From Myroides sp. N17-2 (GTDB lineage Bacteria > Bacteroidota > Bacteroidia > Flavobacteriales > Flavobacteriaceae): 64,000 bases of DNA. The notes beneath the pieces were generated by a model that worked only from the letters and a program-made list of their open reading frames with translations, did no database searches and had not been told where the DNA came from. Of the stretch, positions 47,101-54,885 are shown piece by piece. Location: assembly GCF_002286775.1 (NCBI RefSeq), contig NZ_NSGJ01000001.1, positions 124,001 through 188,000 on the forward strand. Direction: 5' to 3'. The position numbers were made by a program, and so were the translations under genes. Each line of letters starts with the position of its first letter. Within the stretch, counting starts at the first letter, position 1.

Positions 47101-47313
47101 GATGATCACATCACCTTTCTTTACTTTTAATGAATACTTTCCATCTAAATCAGTCTGAGTACCATCAGTAGTACCAGAAATCGTAACGGAAACACCAGGA
47201 AGAGGTAAACCTCCCTCGCTTACAACCCCATTAAAAGTCTTTTCTTGAGCAAAACCCACTTGTACTAGAAAAGCAAGTGAGCCAACCAAGATCCATTTAA
47301 ACTTTGATTTCAT
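44197..47313 (-). CDS. SusC/RagA-type transporter, pair A1
   Basis: 1038 aa. Signal MKSKFKWILVGSLAFLVQVGFAQ, carboxypeptidase-regulatory-like domain (FNGVVSEGGLPLPGVSVTI), TonB-box-like DEVVVTALGIKRDKKKLGYSSQEVKG, plug with VLKGGPASALYGARAGNGAI, barrel ending YGLNVKFKF. The body is very similar to A2 (54886-58011), but the signal peptide is different. Tyr/Asn-rich barrel with no hydrolase partners, so the substrate may be peptide or glycopeptide (inference). Promoter and AT-rich dyad upstream. Confidence 0.94.
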   Translation of the reverse strand: MKSKFKWILVGSLAFLVQVGFAQEKTFNGVVSEGGLPLPGVSVTISGTTDGTQTDLDGKYSLKVKKGDVIIYSFVGMKDIKHTVGGEAIYNVTMAGDDEMLDEVVVTALGIKRDKKKLGYSSQEVKGENLSDAGQANAVNALSGNVSGIQVTSPSSMGGSTRIVMRGIKSVTGNNQPLIVIDGVPLDNSNFANSNTQRGSGGRDYGDATGDINPADIESVTVLKGGPASALYGARAGNGAIIYTTKSAKNGKVDIEFNTGLSFESINIMPDLQNSYGGGISQTFKKQLINGKEYNLADYAADESWGPKFDGTMYLPWNAFDKEFANDYMKEVAWEASKNDVKKYFRTGITRNNSFAIGKSYQDASVRMSFNNNMTDGILPNSKLTRNNFSINGSVKLSEKLKAEGNVSYVHTKGFNRPEVGYGDNSVAKSFFQWNQRQLDYSDLRDYKLANGQQRTWNRTSWSDATPKYMDNPYWTAHMNTSSDVRTRTFGNAKLTYNFTPEFYAVGTVYADSYSLTVEERTAVGSKKESKYYLAKRNVSEFNYEGRIHYDKNLTDFTFNIFAGANRSERRRDHVVAETQGGLILPDLFTLKNAKGSVSDNASFHRRVNSIFGSASIGYKEFLFLDLTTRTDWFSTVTKSSTYNSVTGSFIFSNIVNASWLNFGKLRLGWAQVGNDTNEYQLADYYNIEQSFQGDPMYSAKLQANNPNIKPETLETKEIGLEASLFNNRVGFEVSYYDILTKDLITPLEIDAATGYTSKLVNAGEMSNRGIEATLNLTPIKKGDFQWDITWNFAKNKNKLKSLYDGAETLELAKAPFRVRLMAQVDQRYGQIFGTDYVYDDNGNKVIDSNGLYKATTDLKPLGSVLPDFNMGIRNSFTYKNFRFGFLLDIQKGGHYFSTTHMYGMSSGMLQATVDGNIRETGVVLEGVTADGKKNEKVVTGQDYSKGFKSTVDAQNVFGADYIKLREVTLGYDLPTKWTGPFKGIQLSVFARNLFTWNLDWKGMDPEMASYGSGNIQGLEGGSLPSTRNYGLNVKFKF

Positions 47314-47338
47314 TTTAATTATTGATTAGTTATGCAGG

Positions 47339-47367
47339 CAAATCTAACAAAATATTTTACATATTTT
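47339..47367 (-). promoter_or_regulatory. Pair A1 promoter box and adjacent AT dyad
   Basis: On the minus strand the -7 box TAGATTTG (47339-47346) is 26 bases before the ATG and is followed by AACTAATCAA, shared with the other SusC leaders. Directly upstream is an inverted repeat, AAAATAT (47349-47355) and ATATTTT (47361-47367), with five bases between arms, also present at pair B1. Confidence 0.6.
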
Positions 47368-47685
47368 AAGTTTTGTTTAAGTTTTTAAAAAAGCAAAACA
47401 TTATACATTAAATAAAAAAATTAAACCAAAAATTATAATAATTCACAAAAAATAAACATATAATAAACTAAATTAAATACAAATAAACCAAATGAAACAA
47501 ACCAATACTTAAATTTTAACAACTAAAAGCATTATAAATAACAGTTATTTTACATACAATCACAAACATATTATTTAAAGCTTTCCACTCTATTTAACAC
47601 ATTATCAAGTACCAAGGTCACAAAGATTTGCAAAAAAATAATAATTAAAAATTTCTTAATAAAATCATGAATTATAGAAATAAAA

Positions 47686-47711
47686 AAGCCTGCTTCTTAC
47701 GAAGCAGGCTT
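47686..47711 (-). terminator. Terminator after SusD B1
   Basis: AAGCCTGCTTC and GAAGCAGGCTT form an 11-bp perfect stem with loop GTAA on the minus strand, followed by TTTTA. Confidence 0.88.
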
Positions 47712-47730
47712 AAATTTACTATTTAAATAA

Positions 47731-49254
47731 CTAGTTATTATATACTGGATTATTCAACAATTCATCTTGTGGAACTCTCCAAGTAGTCTGTTTATCATTA
47801 AAATTATAAACTTTATCTCTTAAGAATAAATGATTAGAACCATATTGGAATGATTTCTTATTACGCTTAATAGCAGCATAAACTTTACCTTCACCCCAAA
47901 GCTCTATACGAGTTTGTTTAAGAATTTCATCAACCAATCCTGTTGAACTCAAACCATCAATGTATGAAGTATCAGCAATTCTTATAGCCATCAATTCTTT
48001 TAAAGTATTTTTAGCCTCACCTTCATTACCTACACGCGCATTAACTTCAGCATTTAACAAATACATCTCCTCTAATCTCATATACAAGTAATCAGATTCA
48101 ATAATTCTTTGTCCCATAAATATTCTACCTGTTGCTGAATAGAATTTATTATACGCAACATATGCTGTAGCACCAAAATCACGTACATCTCCGTTAACGT
48201 CAGTAGTCTTCTTATTACTAAATTGACCTTTACGAACATCCTTCTCTGGAATACTATTATACAATTGTTCACTCATACCTTTCGTATCTCCAATAGCTGC
48301 ATAACTATATGTAAACACATCAACTTGTCCCCACCAAGAGACCAAATCTAAGTCAGTCTGAGTAGTAATCTTACCTCCCCACATCCAGTTAGGATTGTCA
48401 TTTACTTTATTAAATCCTTTTAAAAGAATCTCTTTAGTAGCTAGAGAATATCCTCCTCCTTCAATAACGTCCTTACTAAGTTTAGCGGCTTCAAGCAATG
48501 CGTCAGATGTCCCTTTAGCGGCATATACATAAGCTAAAATACCTTTAGCTACGAAATAATCAACTGAAATACGATCTTTCACTCTATCTTCACCAGCACT
48601 TTCATACAAAGAAAGTGATGATTTCAAATCTTTCTCCATAAGTGCAAACACTTCCTGTGTTTTCTTAGCAGGAGTATTTGTATAGATAGGAGCTTCATAG
48701 ATAGGCAATATCTTCTCATTTGCATCATATCCAGCAGTATACATATTAACTAGATTGTAATACATATACGCACGTAAAGCTTTTGCCTCTGCCAATACTA
48801 CTTTATCTTTATCTGAAGTTGGAATTCCATTACCATCTTGTCCAGCTAAATCAACAATAATTAAATTTGTAGCACGGACCATAAAGTAATAAAATCTCCA
48901 TGGTTTATGATTAGTTGTTGAAGAAGGATTTTGTAAATCAGTTAGATTTGCAATATCACGATACCAACCATAACCATAAGCATTCAGGTTCATATCTCCT
49001 GATACCATATCTGTATAAATATCATATCCTTTCTGCCCAAAATCATCATGACCTGTAGTTCCTCCAGAATAAGCAGTCATATTATAGGCATAAATACCAT
49101 ACAAAGAAGCATCCTTTAAGTGAGGAGAAGTTTGAGAGATTTTATCTATATCACTCTTTGACATAGTTCTAGTAGAACTAACTTCTAAATAATCCTTAGA
49201 ACACGATCCTAAAAACAATCCTGCCCCAAGAGCTAACATTATAACTTTTTTCAT
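47731..49254 (-). CDS. SusD/RagB-type lipoprotein, pair B1
   Basis: 507 aa. Lipoprotein signal to C18 (LFLGSC), then SKDYLEVSS. It is the RagB/SusD nutrient-uptake type with TPR-like helices (RATNLIIVDLAGQDG; ALRAYMYYNLVNMYTAGYDA) and a C-terminal WRVPQDELLNNP. It differs from the A-type SusDs and resembles the B2 SusD at 59200 (shared DDFGQKGYDIYTDMVSGDM-like block). Starts 18 bases after SusC B1. Confidence 0.93.
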   Translation of the reverse strand: MKKVIMLALGAGLFLGSCSKDYLEVSSTRTMSKSDIDKISQTSPHLKDASLYGIYAYNMTAYSGGTTGHDDFGQKGYDIYTDMVSGDMNLNAYGYGWYRDIANLTDLQNPSSTTNHKPWRFYYFMVRATNLIIVDLAGQDGNGIPTSDKDKVVLAEAKALRAYMYYNLVNMYTAGYDANEKILPIYEAPIYTNTPAKKTQEVFALMEKDLKSSLSLYESAGEDRVKDRISVDYFVAKGILAYVYAAKGTSDALLEAAKLSKDVIEGGGYSLATKEILLKGFNKVNDNPNWMWGGKITTQTDLDLVSWWGQVDVFTYSYAAIGDTKGMSEQLYNSIPEKDVRKGQFSNKKTTDVNGDVRDFGATAYVAYNKFYSATGRIFMGQRIIESDYLYMRLEEMYLLNAEVNARVGNEGEAKNTLKELMAIRIADTSYIDGLSSTGLVDEILKQTRIELWGEGKVYAAIKRNKKSFQYGSNHLFLRDKVYNFNDKQTTWRVPQDELLNNPVYNN

Positions 49255-49272
49255 TTCTTATTTTCTTTAGGA

Positions 49273-52200
49273 TTAAAATTTAACCTTAACACCACCTGTG
49301 ATGGTTGTTAAAGGAGGGTATCTATAAGTATTAGATGTTCCAAATTCATGTGTAGATGGATTAAATCCATCACGTTTCGTAAACAAGAACAAATTATCTC
49401 CAGATATAAAGAAACTTAAATCAGCTAGACCAAGTTGTTTTACATAAGTTTTTGGCAATGTATATCCTACTCTGATATTATTAACACTTAAGTAATCCGC
49501 CTTAGTTAAAAAACGTGTAGAAGTAGCTGTTACGTTAGGATCTCCTCCATTAGACAATCTTGGGATATCAGTAACATCTCCAGGGTTCTGCCAACGTCCA
49601 GCAATATCTTTATGCCAATTATTACCACCAGCTTTTCCACTTCCCATTAAGCTAGCATAACTACCATCATAAGCATAACCTCCAATACTGTAAAGCATCT
49701 GAACACTTAAGTCCCATCCTTTATAGCCTGCACTTAAATTAATACCTCCTCTTAGTTTTGGTATAGCAGATTTTCCAACAAAAGATTCTGTTGCCTCTCC
49801 ATAGTTACTAGTTTTTTCCTTAGTTAACTTTCCTTCATATTCAGGATTCTTAGCAAGGAAATCACTCATAGATGTAACTGTATTTCTTTGACCGTCTTTT
49901 TCATAAGTATATACATACCATTGAGATAAACCTGTATTAGAATCAACACCTGCATATTCACGCATATAAAAATCTCCTAATGAATGGTCAGCTGCACGTC
50001 CCATTACACCAACAACATCAACAGTTTTCTGTTTACCCGTCATTGGGTCAATTGGCATTTTCGTTAAATTAGTAGAAAAATGTTCACCATTAATCGACAA
50101 ATCTATATAAGCATCTTTTGTTTTTAATAAATGCCCTGTCACATTGAACTCTAATCCTCTATTTACTAAACCTCCACCATTTACAGTCATAGATTCATAT
50201 CCAGCAGATGGTCCAACTTTACGATCGAAAACTAAATTATCAGTTTTCTTATCATAATAATCCACATTAACATCTAAATATTTTCCTAAGCTAAATTCTA
50301 CTCCAGCTTGAAACATTTTTGACTTCTCCCAAGTTAACTCTGGATTACCTATTCTATCTTCATAAATAGCTAATTTCCCATTGTAATTAGTGACTTTCCA
50401 TAAATTATCTCCTGGATGGTATGCTTCCTGATTAACTCCATCAATAACAACATAAGGTGTTTGATCCCCAGTTAAACCGTAACTAGTTTTAACTTTTAAA
50501 TGAGAAAATAGTTCTTGATTCTGCATAAAATTCTCACGTGAAACAACCCACGATAATCCTACAGAACCAAAAGTTCCCCATTTTTCATTTTTAAATTTCG
50601 AAGAACCATCTCTTCTTATAATTGCATCTACAAAGTACTTACCAGCATAGTCATAACCTGCCTTAGCAAAGTAACTTTCCATCGTATACTTATCTGTCCA
50701 ACCATAAGCTGGTGTACTATTAGCTGCGTTATTCAATTCAGTACCACTTGTTGAAGCTAAACCATTTTTATTAATTTGGTTAATTCTATTTTCAAAAGTA
50801 CTATTCTCATGAGCTGCTAATAACTCAATACCGTGTGCTCCAAAAGATTTTTTATAACGGAACATTTTTGTCCAGTTATAAGTAAATAATTCTCTTTTAT
50901 CTTTGTAAATAGAACCTCCCATAGAAGCCGCAGATCCGTAGAATATACTATTAACAACATCTCTAGTACTACTATAAAACTGCCCACCTATATTTGTTTC
51001 AAAGGTCAACCCATCATATAAATCAACTACAAATGAAGCGTTGGCATTCATTTCATCACGAATTCTCTTATCCTTTCCATAAGTAGCGTCTCCTAAAGCA
51101 TTAGTAAAAGCACCAAAACCACGGTTATATACCTCACCATAATCAAATTCATATCCACCGCCACCTAATACATCAGGAATTTTATTTCCGTCTTCATCTC
51201 TTTGAAATAAAGGATAAATTGACGGAATATTATCAGTGAACCAGAATACACTTCCTGAATCTGAACTTTGTCCACTTTGATTACTTTCTGAATGTGCATA
51301 TCCAATGTTTATCTTAGCATCTAACCATTCTTTTGGTTTATGTTGAAGATTCACACGAGCACTAATTCTTTCATAATCAGAATTTAAAGAATATCCTTCA
51401 TCCTTTAAATATCCAAGAGAAGTAAAATAAGAACTCTTCTCTGAAGAACCTCCCATTGTTACATTCCCTTCTGTACGATGAGATGCCTTAAAAGCATAAT
51501 CTTCCCAATTCTCTGGATCGTACTTTCTTGTAACTCCACTACGCACCTTACCTGTAGTAGGGTCAATTAGCTCAGCTCCATTACTTACATTCCACATATT
51601 ATATCCAGGATGAATCCCATAACGTGCACCAAATAAGTTTGAGTCAGCAAATTTTTGAGCCTTAGCTGCGTCATACTTTAAACTGTATTGACCAAAATTC
51701 TTTAAAGACTCATGAGTATAGCCAATATATTCTTCAGGTGAAGTAATCACATCATATTTAGGTAATGCTCTCCAGTTAACTCCTGTCTTAATATCTACCT
51801 CAATATATGAGTCTTTACCTTTACCAGTCTTAGTATTAATTATAATTACACCATTAGCTCCACGAGAACCATAAATAGCAGTTGCTGTAGCATCCTTCAA
51901 TACAGTCATTGATCCAATATCAGAAGGATTAATTGCACTAACATTCCCCATAAACGGTACTCCATCCACAATATATAGAGGACTTCTATTACCATTTACA
52001 GAACCAAATCCACGAATACGTACTGTTGGTTCAGAACCAGGCTGACCACTAGTAGTAATTACACGTACACCGGCTGCTTCTCCAGCTAATGCAGACACCG
52101 CATTAGATACATTCTTCTTCTCAATTTCTTTACTACTTATTTGTGAAGCAGAACCAGTAAATGATTCCTTTGTTGCTGTACCATATCCAACAACGATAAC

Positions 52201-52512
52201 TTCATCCAAGATATTATCATCTGCTGATAAATTTGCATTGTAAATAGTAGCAGCTCCTACTTTATAAGTAACGTCTTTCATTCCAATAAAACTGAAAACA
52301 AGAACATCTCCTTGTTTCACTTTTAATGAATACTTACCATCTAAATCCGTTTGAGCTCCCTCTTGTGTACCTTTTATAGTCACAGAAACTCCTGGTAATG
52401 GTAAACCATCCTCACTTACAACCCCTGTAAGTGTCTTGTTTTGTGCGTAACCTGAATGTACTGAAAGTACTAGCAGACCAGCATAAAACCAATTAAGTCT
52501 TGATTTCTTCAT
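49273..52512 (-). CDS. SusC/RagA-type transporter, pair B1
   Basis: 1079 aa from MKKSRLNWFYAGLLVL at 52512. The frame is open three codons earlier through a GTG, which is rejected because the paralogue at 58011 begins at the same MKKS. Carboxypeptidase-regulatory-like domain, TonB-box-like LDEVIVVGYGTATKESF, plug (VLKDATATAIYGSRGANGVI), barrel ending GGVKVKF. The signal peptide and first 27 residues are almost identical to A2 SusC although the rest is of a different type. Same promoter leader and AT dyad as pair A1. Confidence 0.93.
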   Translation of the reverse strand: MKKSRLNWFYAGLLVLSVHSGYAQNKTLTGVVSEDGLPLPGVSVTIKGTQEGAQTDLDGKYSLKVKQGDVLVFSFIGMKDVTYKVGAATIYNANLSADDNILDEVIVVGYGTATKESFTGSASQISSKEIEKKNVSNAVSALAGEAAGVRVITTSGQPGSEPTVRIRGFGSVNGNRSPLYIVDGVPFMGNVSAINPSDIGSMTVLKDATATAIYGSRGANGVIIINTKTGKGKDSYIEVDIKTGVNWRALPKYDVITSPEEYIGYTHESLKNFGQYSLKYDAAKAQKFADSNLFGARYGIHPGYNMWNVSNGAELIDPTTGKVRSGVTRKYDPENWEDYAFKASHRTEGNVTMGGSSEKSSYFTSLGYLKDEGYSLNSDYERISARVNLQHKPKEWLDAKINIGYAHSESNQSGQSSDSGSVFWFTDNIPSIYPLFQRDEDGNKIPDVLGGGGYEFDYGEVYNRGFGAFTNALGDATYGKDKRIRDEMNANASFVVDLYDGLTFETNIGGQFYSSTRDVVNSIFYGSAASMGGSIYKDKRELFTYNWTKMFRYKKSFGAHGIELLAAHENSTFENRINQINKNGLASTSGTELNNAANSTPAYGWTDKYTMESYFAKAGYDYAGKYFVDAIIRRDGSSKFKNEKWGTFGSVGLSWVVSRENFMQNQELFSHLKVKTSYGLTGDQTPYVVIDGVNQEAYHPGDNLWKVTNYNGKLAIYEDRIGNPELTWEKSKMFQAGVEFSLGKYLDVNVDYYDKKTDNLVFDRKVGPSAGYESMTVNGGGLVNRGLEFNVTGHLLKTKDAYIDLSINGEHFSTNLTKMPIDPMTGKQKTVDVVGVMGRAADHSLGDFYMREYAGVDSNTGLSQWYVYTYEKDGQRNTVTSMSDFLAKNPEYEGKLTKEKTSNYGEATESFVGKSAIPKLRGGINLSAGYKGWDLSVQMLYSIGGYAYDGSYASLMGSGKAGGNNWHKDIAGRWQNPGDVTDIPRLSNGGDPNVTATSTRFLTKADYLSVNNIRVGYTLPKTYVKQLGLADLSFFISGDNLFLFTKRDGFNPSTHEFGTSNTYRYPPLTTITGGVKVKF

Positions 52513-52539
52513 TAATAACACATTGATTAGTTAGTTTCA

Positions 52540-52568
52540 CAAATCTAACAAAATATTTCACATATTTT
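52540..52568 (-). promoter_or_regulatory. Pair B1 promoter box and adjacent AT dyad
   Basis: On the minus strand TAGATTTG (52540-52547) is followed by ACTAACTAATCAA in the leader. Upstream, AAAATAT (52550-52556) and ATATTTT (52562-52568) form the same dyad as at pair A1, with five bases between arms. Confidence 0.6.
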
Positions 52569-52997
52569 GTTTTTTGTTAGTTTTTTTTACTCACTAAAAT
52601 TACAAATTACACAAATCTATGGCTGTAAATATAAATTATTATCAACAAAACAAACAAAACAAAACGAATTAATCACCCACATAAATAAAAACAAAACTTA
52701 AAATTACATTTTTATAAAAAAACACTAAAACTAATCAAATATAAATTAACATTAATTTTAGTATAAGTATTTTACTAACCTCTCGTAATTCTATAAAATT
52801 CAATATAAAAACCTTATTTATAAATTACAAGAACAAAAAAAGCATCAACCCCACCTAATCCTTAAGTAAAAAAACCATACAACCTCAATAGTTACTCATA
52901 AACCCAAAATACTCCTTTATAGATCAAGTAATCAGATCCACAATACTACTAGATAATTCATAATAATATTCTAAATAAAAAGAGGATAGCATTTAAG
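52569..52997. other. Intergenic region between pairs B1 and A2
   Basis: About 430 bases of A-rich sequence with no ORF or hairpin terminator that I can support. A gene remnant begins at 52998. Confidence 0.6.
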
Positions 52998-53135
52998 CTA
53001 CCCTATTCTTAATAATGTTATAAAAAACGATCTCGTTCCTTTAGCCCACCAAACATTCTCTGTATATACATAAGTTCCATCTCCAAAAATAGCACCTATA
53101 TTAGAATTATTAGATTCTTGCTCAAGCGCTTTTCC
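52998..53135 (-). pseudogene. C-terminal remnant of an unidentified gene
   Basis: 45 sense codons ending in TAG: in part ALEQESNNSNIGAIFGDGTY, then VYTENVWWAKGTRSFFIT. Codon use is coding-like, but the frame begins after a TAG and lacks a start. It lies immediately downstream of the SusD A2 terminator, on the same strand. It looks like the 3' end of a gene lost when the Sus cluster was rearranged. Family not recognised. Confidence 0.5.
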
Positions 53136-53140
53136 CTAAT

Positions 53141-53165
53141 AAAAAGGCCATCCTAAGATGGCCTT
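53141..53165 (-). terminator. Terminator after SusD A2
   Basis: On the minus strand AAGGCCATC and GATGGCCTT form a 9-bp stem with loop TTAG, then TTT. It is clearly related to the A1 terminator at 42508-42536, including the sequence between it and the stop codon. Confidence 0.88.
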
Positions 53166-53188
53166 CTATTTTACACTTATATTGCTAA

Positions 53189-54877
53189 CTATTTTTTTGC
53201 CCAAATTAGTTTTGTATCCATTTTGTCTCCTCCCATACGAGTTGCTGCAGCTTCTTTATTAGCCTTATTAACAAGATCCATATCTGAAGGATAAGTAATA
53301 CGTTCAGGCAAATCTTTTAAGTAATCAACTGCCTCATGTGGTTTAAAAGTATACTTCGTCTCTCCATTTGGCCCTTTAGCAACTAAATCATGGCTTTCAC
53401 CTGGTAGTAGAAAAGTCTTAGGAAACTTAGTTCTACGATACTCAGCCCAAGCTTCATAAGGTTGCATATACAAGGCAATGTATTTCTGGGTTAAAACATT
53501 TTCTTCAGAACCAGCAGGCACTTTAGCAATGTATTTATTAATCTCATTAGAATTTACTCCCCATCGTTGCATAGATGCTTCAATCCCTTTCTTGTAATGT
53601 GTATCATCCCAACCTTTAAATTCTGAAAGAAGAAATTCTACTTCCGCATACTCCATTAAAATCTCTATATAATCTGCTTTATAGATGTTCCCAGAAAATT
53701 GTGAAACATATCCCTTCTGAGATCCAGTGAATTTACTAGGTATACCTATGGGCAAACCAATATAAAACTCTGCTGTTCTATCTACAGAGTTGTTAGATTG
53801 AATACTTGGTATATCTGTTTTATATGTAAAACTAACTGTTACTTCTTTCTTAACTATAGTACCATCTGCCTGTTTAACATCTAGCAACTGACTTTTAGGA
53901 GCAACCATTCTAAATAGACGAGGGTCAACAATTCCCTTAAAAGGATTTCTTTTCCCTACCATTTTCTCCTCTCCTTTTAACAATTCTACAAAAGTATTAG
54001 TTGGTGAAAAATCATTCCTATTATCAATAAATGCTGCTTTATAAAAAGGTGCTGGATTAACTTGATCATTTTGAAATTCTAATCCAACGGTATCATCGTT
54101 TGATAACATAACACCGCTCTTAATGGCATCATTCATATGTTCTTTTGCAACAGTACTTAAAGAATTTACCCCTTTAACGCGATTAGCAATCTTTAGGCGT
54201 AAAGAATTTGCAAAACGTTTCATTTTTACTGAACTTCTAAATATAAAATCACCTTGAACAAATATTTTACTATCTAACTCAATGCTTTCAGAAGCTACCT
54301 TTAATTCGTTTAACATATCCAAATATATCTTCTCTTGTGTTGCCAATTTAGGAGTGTTCTTCTCATTCGCAAGCCCCAAAGTCATTGCTTCAAAATCAGA
54401 ATCTTTACTACCAAAAGAATAGTATGGTACATCACCATAAATTTCTAGAACCTGGAGCTGAGAGTAAACCAACATTATACGGGCAGCTGCTAACATATTA
54501 CTAGGATTACCATAAGTAGCTACCTTTATTGCGTTCTCAGGATTAGATACTATGTCTGTAATCTCCTTATATGCTTTAGTAGATAAAAATACATCTCTAT
54601 ACAGGCTATTATTTACACTTGGACGGAATAGATACAAATCTTCATCTGTGTAGTTTCTTTGAGCAGAATATTGAACCCATGGTAATGCCATACGTCCTGA
54701 AGGAAATCCTCCACGAGTATTGGTCATTAATGCTTTATTGGCTCCATTAAACAATCCTCCTGTAGGAACCACTTTTGTTTTATTAGGATTCTCATTTATA
54801 CTTTCTAAGTCTTTATCACAACTTACGAATGCTAAAATACATGCTAGAAAGGACACTTTATATACAAACTTTTTCAT
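53189..54877 (-). CDS. SusD/RagB-type lipoprotein, pair A2
   Basis: 562 aa from MKKFVYKVSFLACILAF at 54877; the ATG three codons earlier overlaps the SusC stop and would only lengthen the signal. Lipobox to C20 (AFVSC), then DKDLESINENPN. Closely related to the A1 SusD, with insertions around residues 265-330. Ends MGGDKMDTKLIWAKK. Partner of the overlapping SusC A2. Confidence 0.93.
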   Translation of the reverse strand: MKKFVYKVSFLACILAFVSCDKDLESINENPNKTKVVPTGGLFNGANKALMTNTRGGFPSGRMALPWVQYSAQRNYTDEDLYLFRPSVNNSLYRDVFLSTKAYKEITDIVSNPENAIKVATYGNPSNMLAAARIMLVYSQLQVLEIYGDVPYYSFGSKDSDFEAMTLGLANEKNTPKLATQEKIYLDMLNELKVASESIELDSKIFVQGDFIFRSSVKMKRFANSLRLKIANRVKGVNSLSTVAKEHMNDAIKSGVMLSNDDTVGLEFQNDQVNPAPFYKAAFIDNRNDFSPTNTFVELLKGEEKMVGKRNPFKGIVDPRLFRMVAPKSQLLDVKQADGTIVKKEVTVSFTYKTDIPSIQSNNSVDRTAEFYIGLPIGIPSKFTGSQKGYVSQFSGNIYKADYIEILMEYAEVEFLLSEFKGWDDTHYKKGIEASMQRWGVNSNEINKYIAKVPAGSEENVLTQKYIALYMQPYEAWAEYRRTKFPKTFLLPGESHDLVAKGPNGETKYTFKPHEAVDYLKDLPERITYPSDMDLVNKANKEAAATRMGGDKMDTKLIWAKK

Positions 54878-54885
54878 AATAATCA

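Larger units (their letters stand above)
47314..47730. other. Intergenic region between pairs A1 and B1
   Basis: 417 bases, very A-rich on the plus strand. It holds the A1 promoter and dyad (47339-47367) next to the SusC start and the B1 terminator (47686-47711). No ORF is seen in the middle. Confidence 0.7.
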
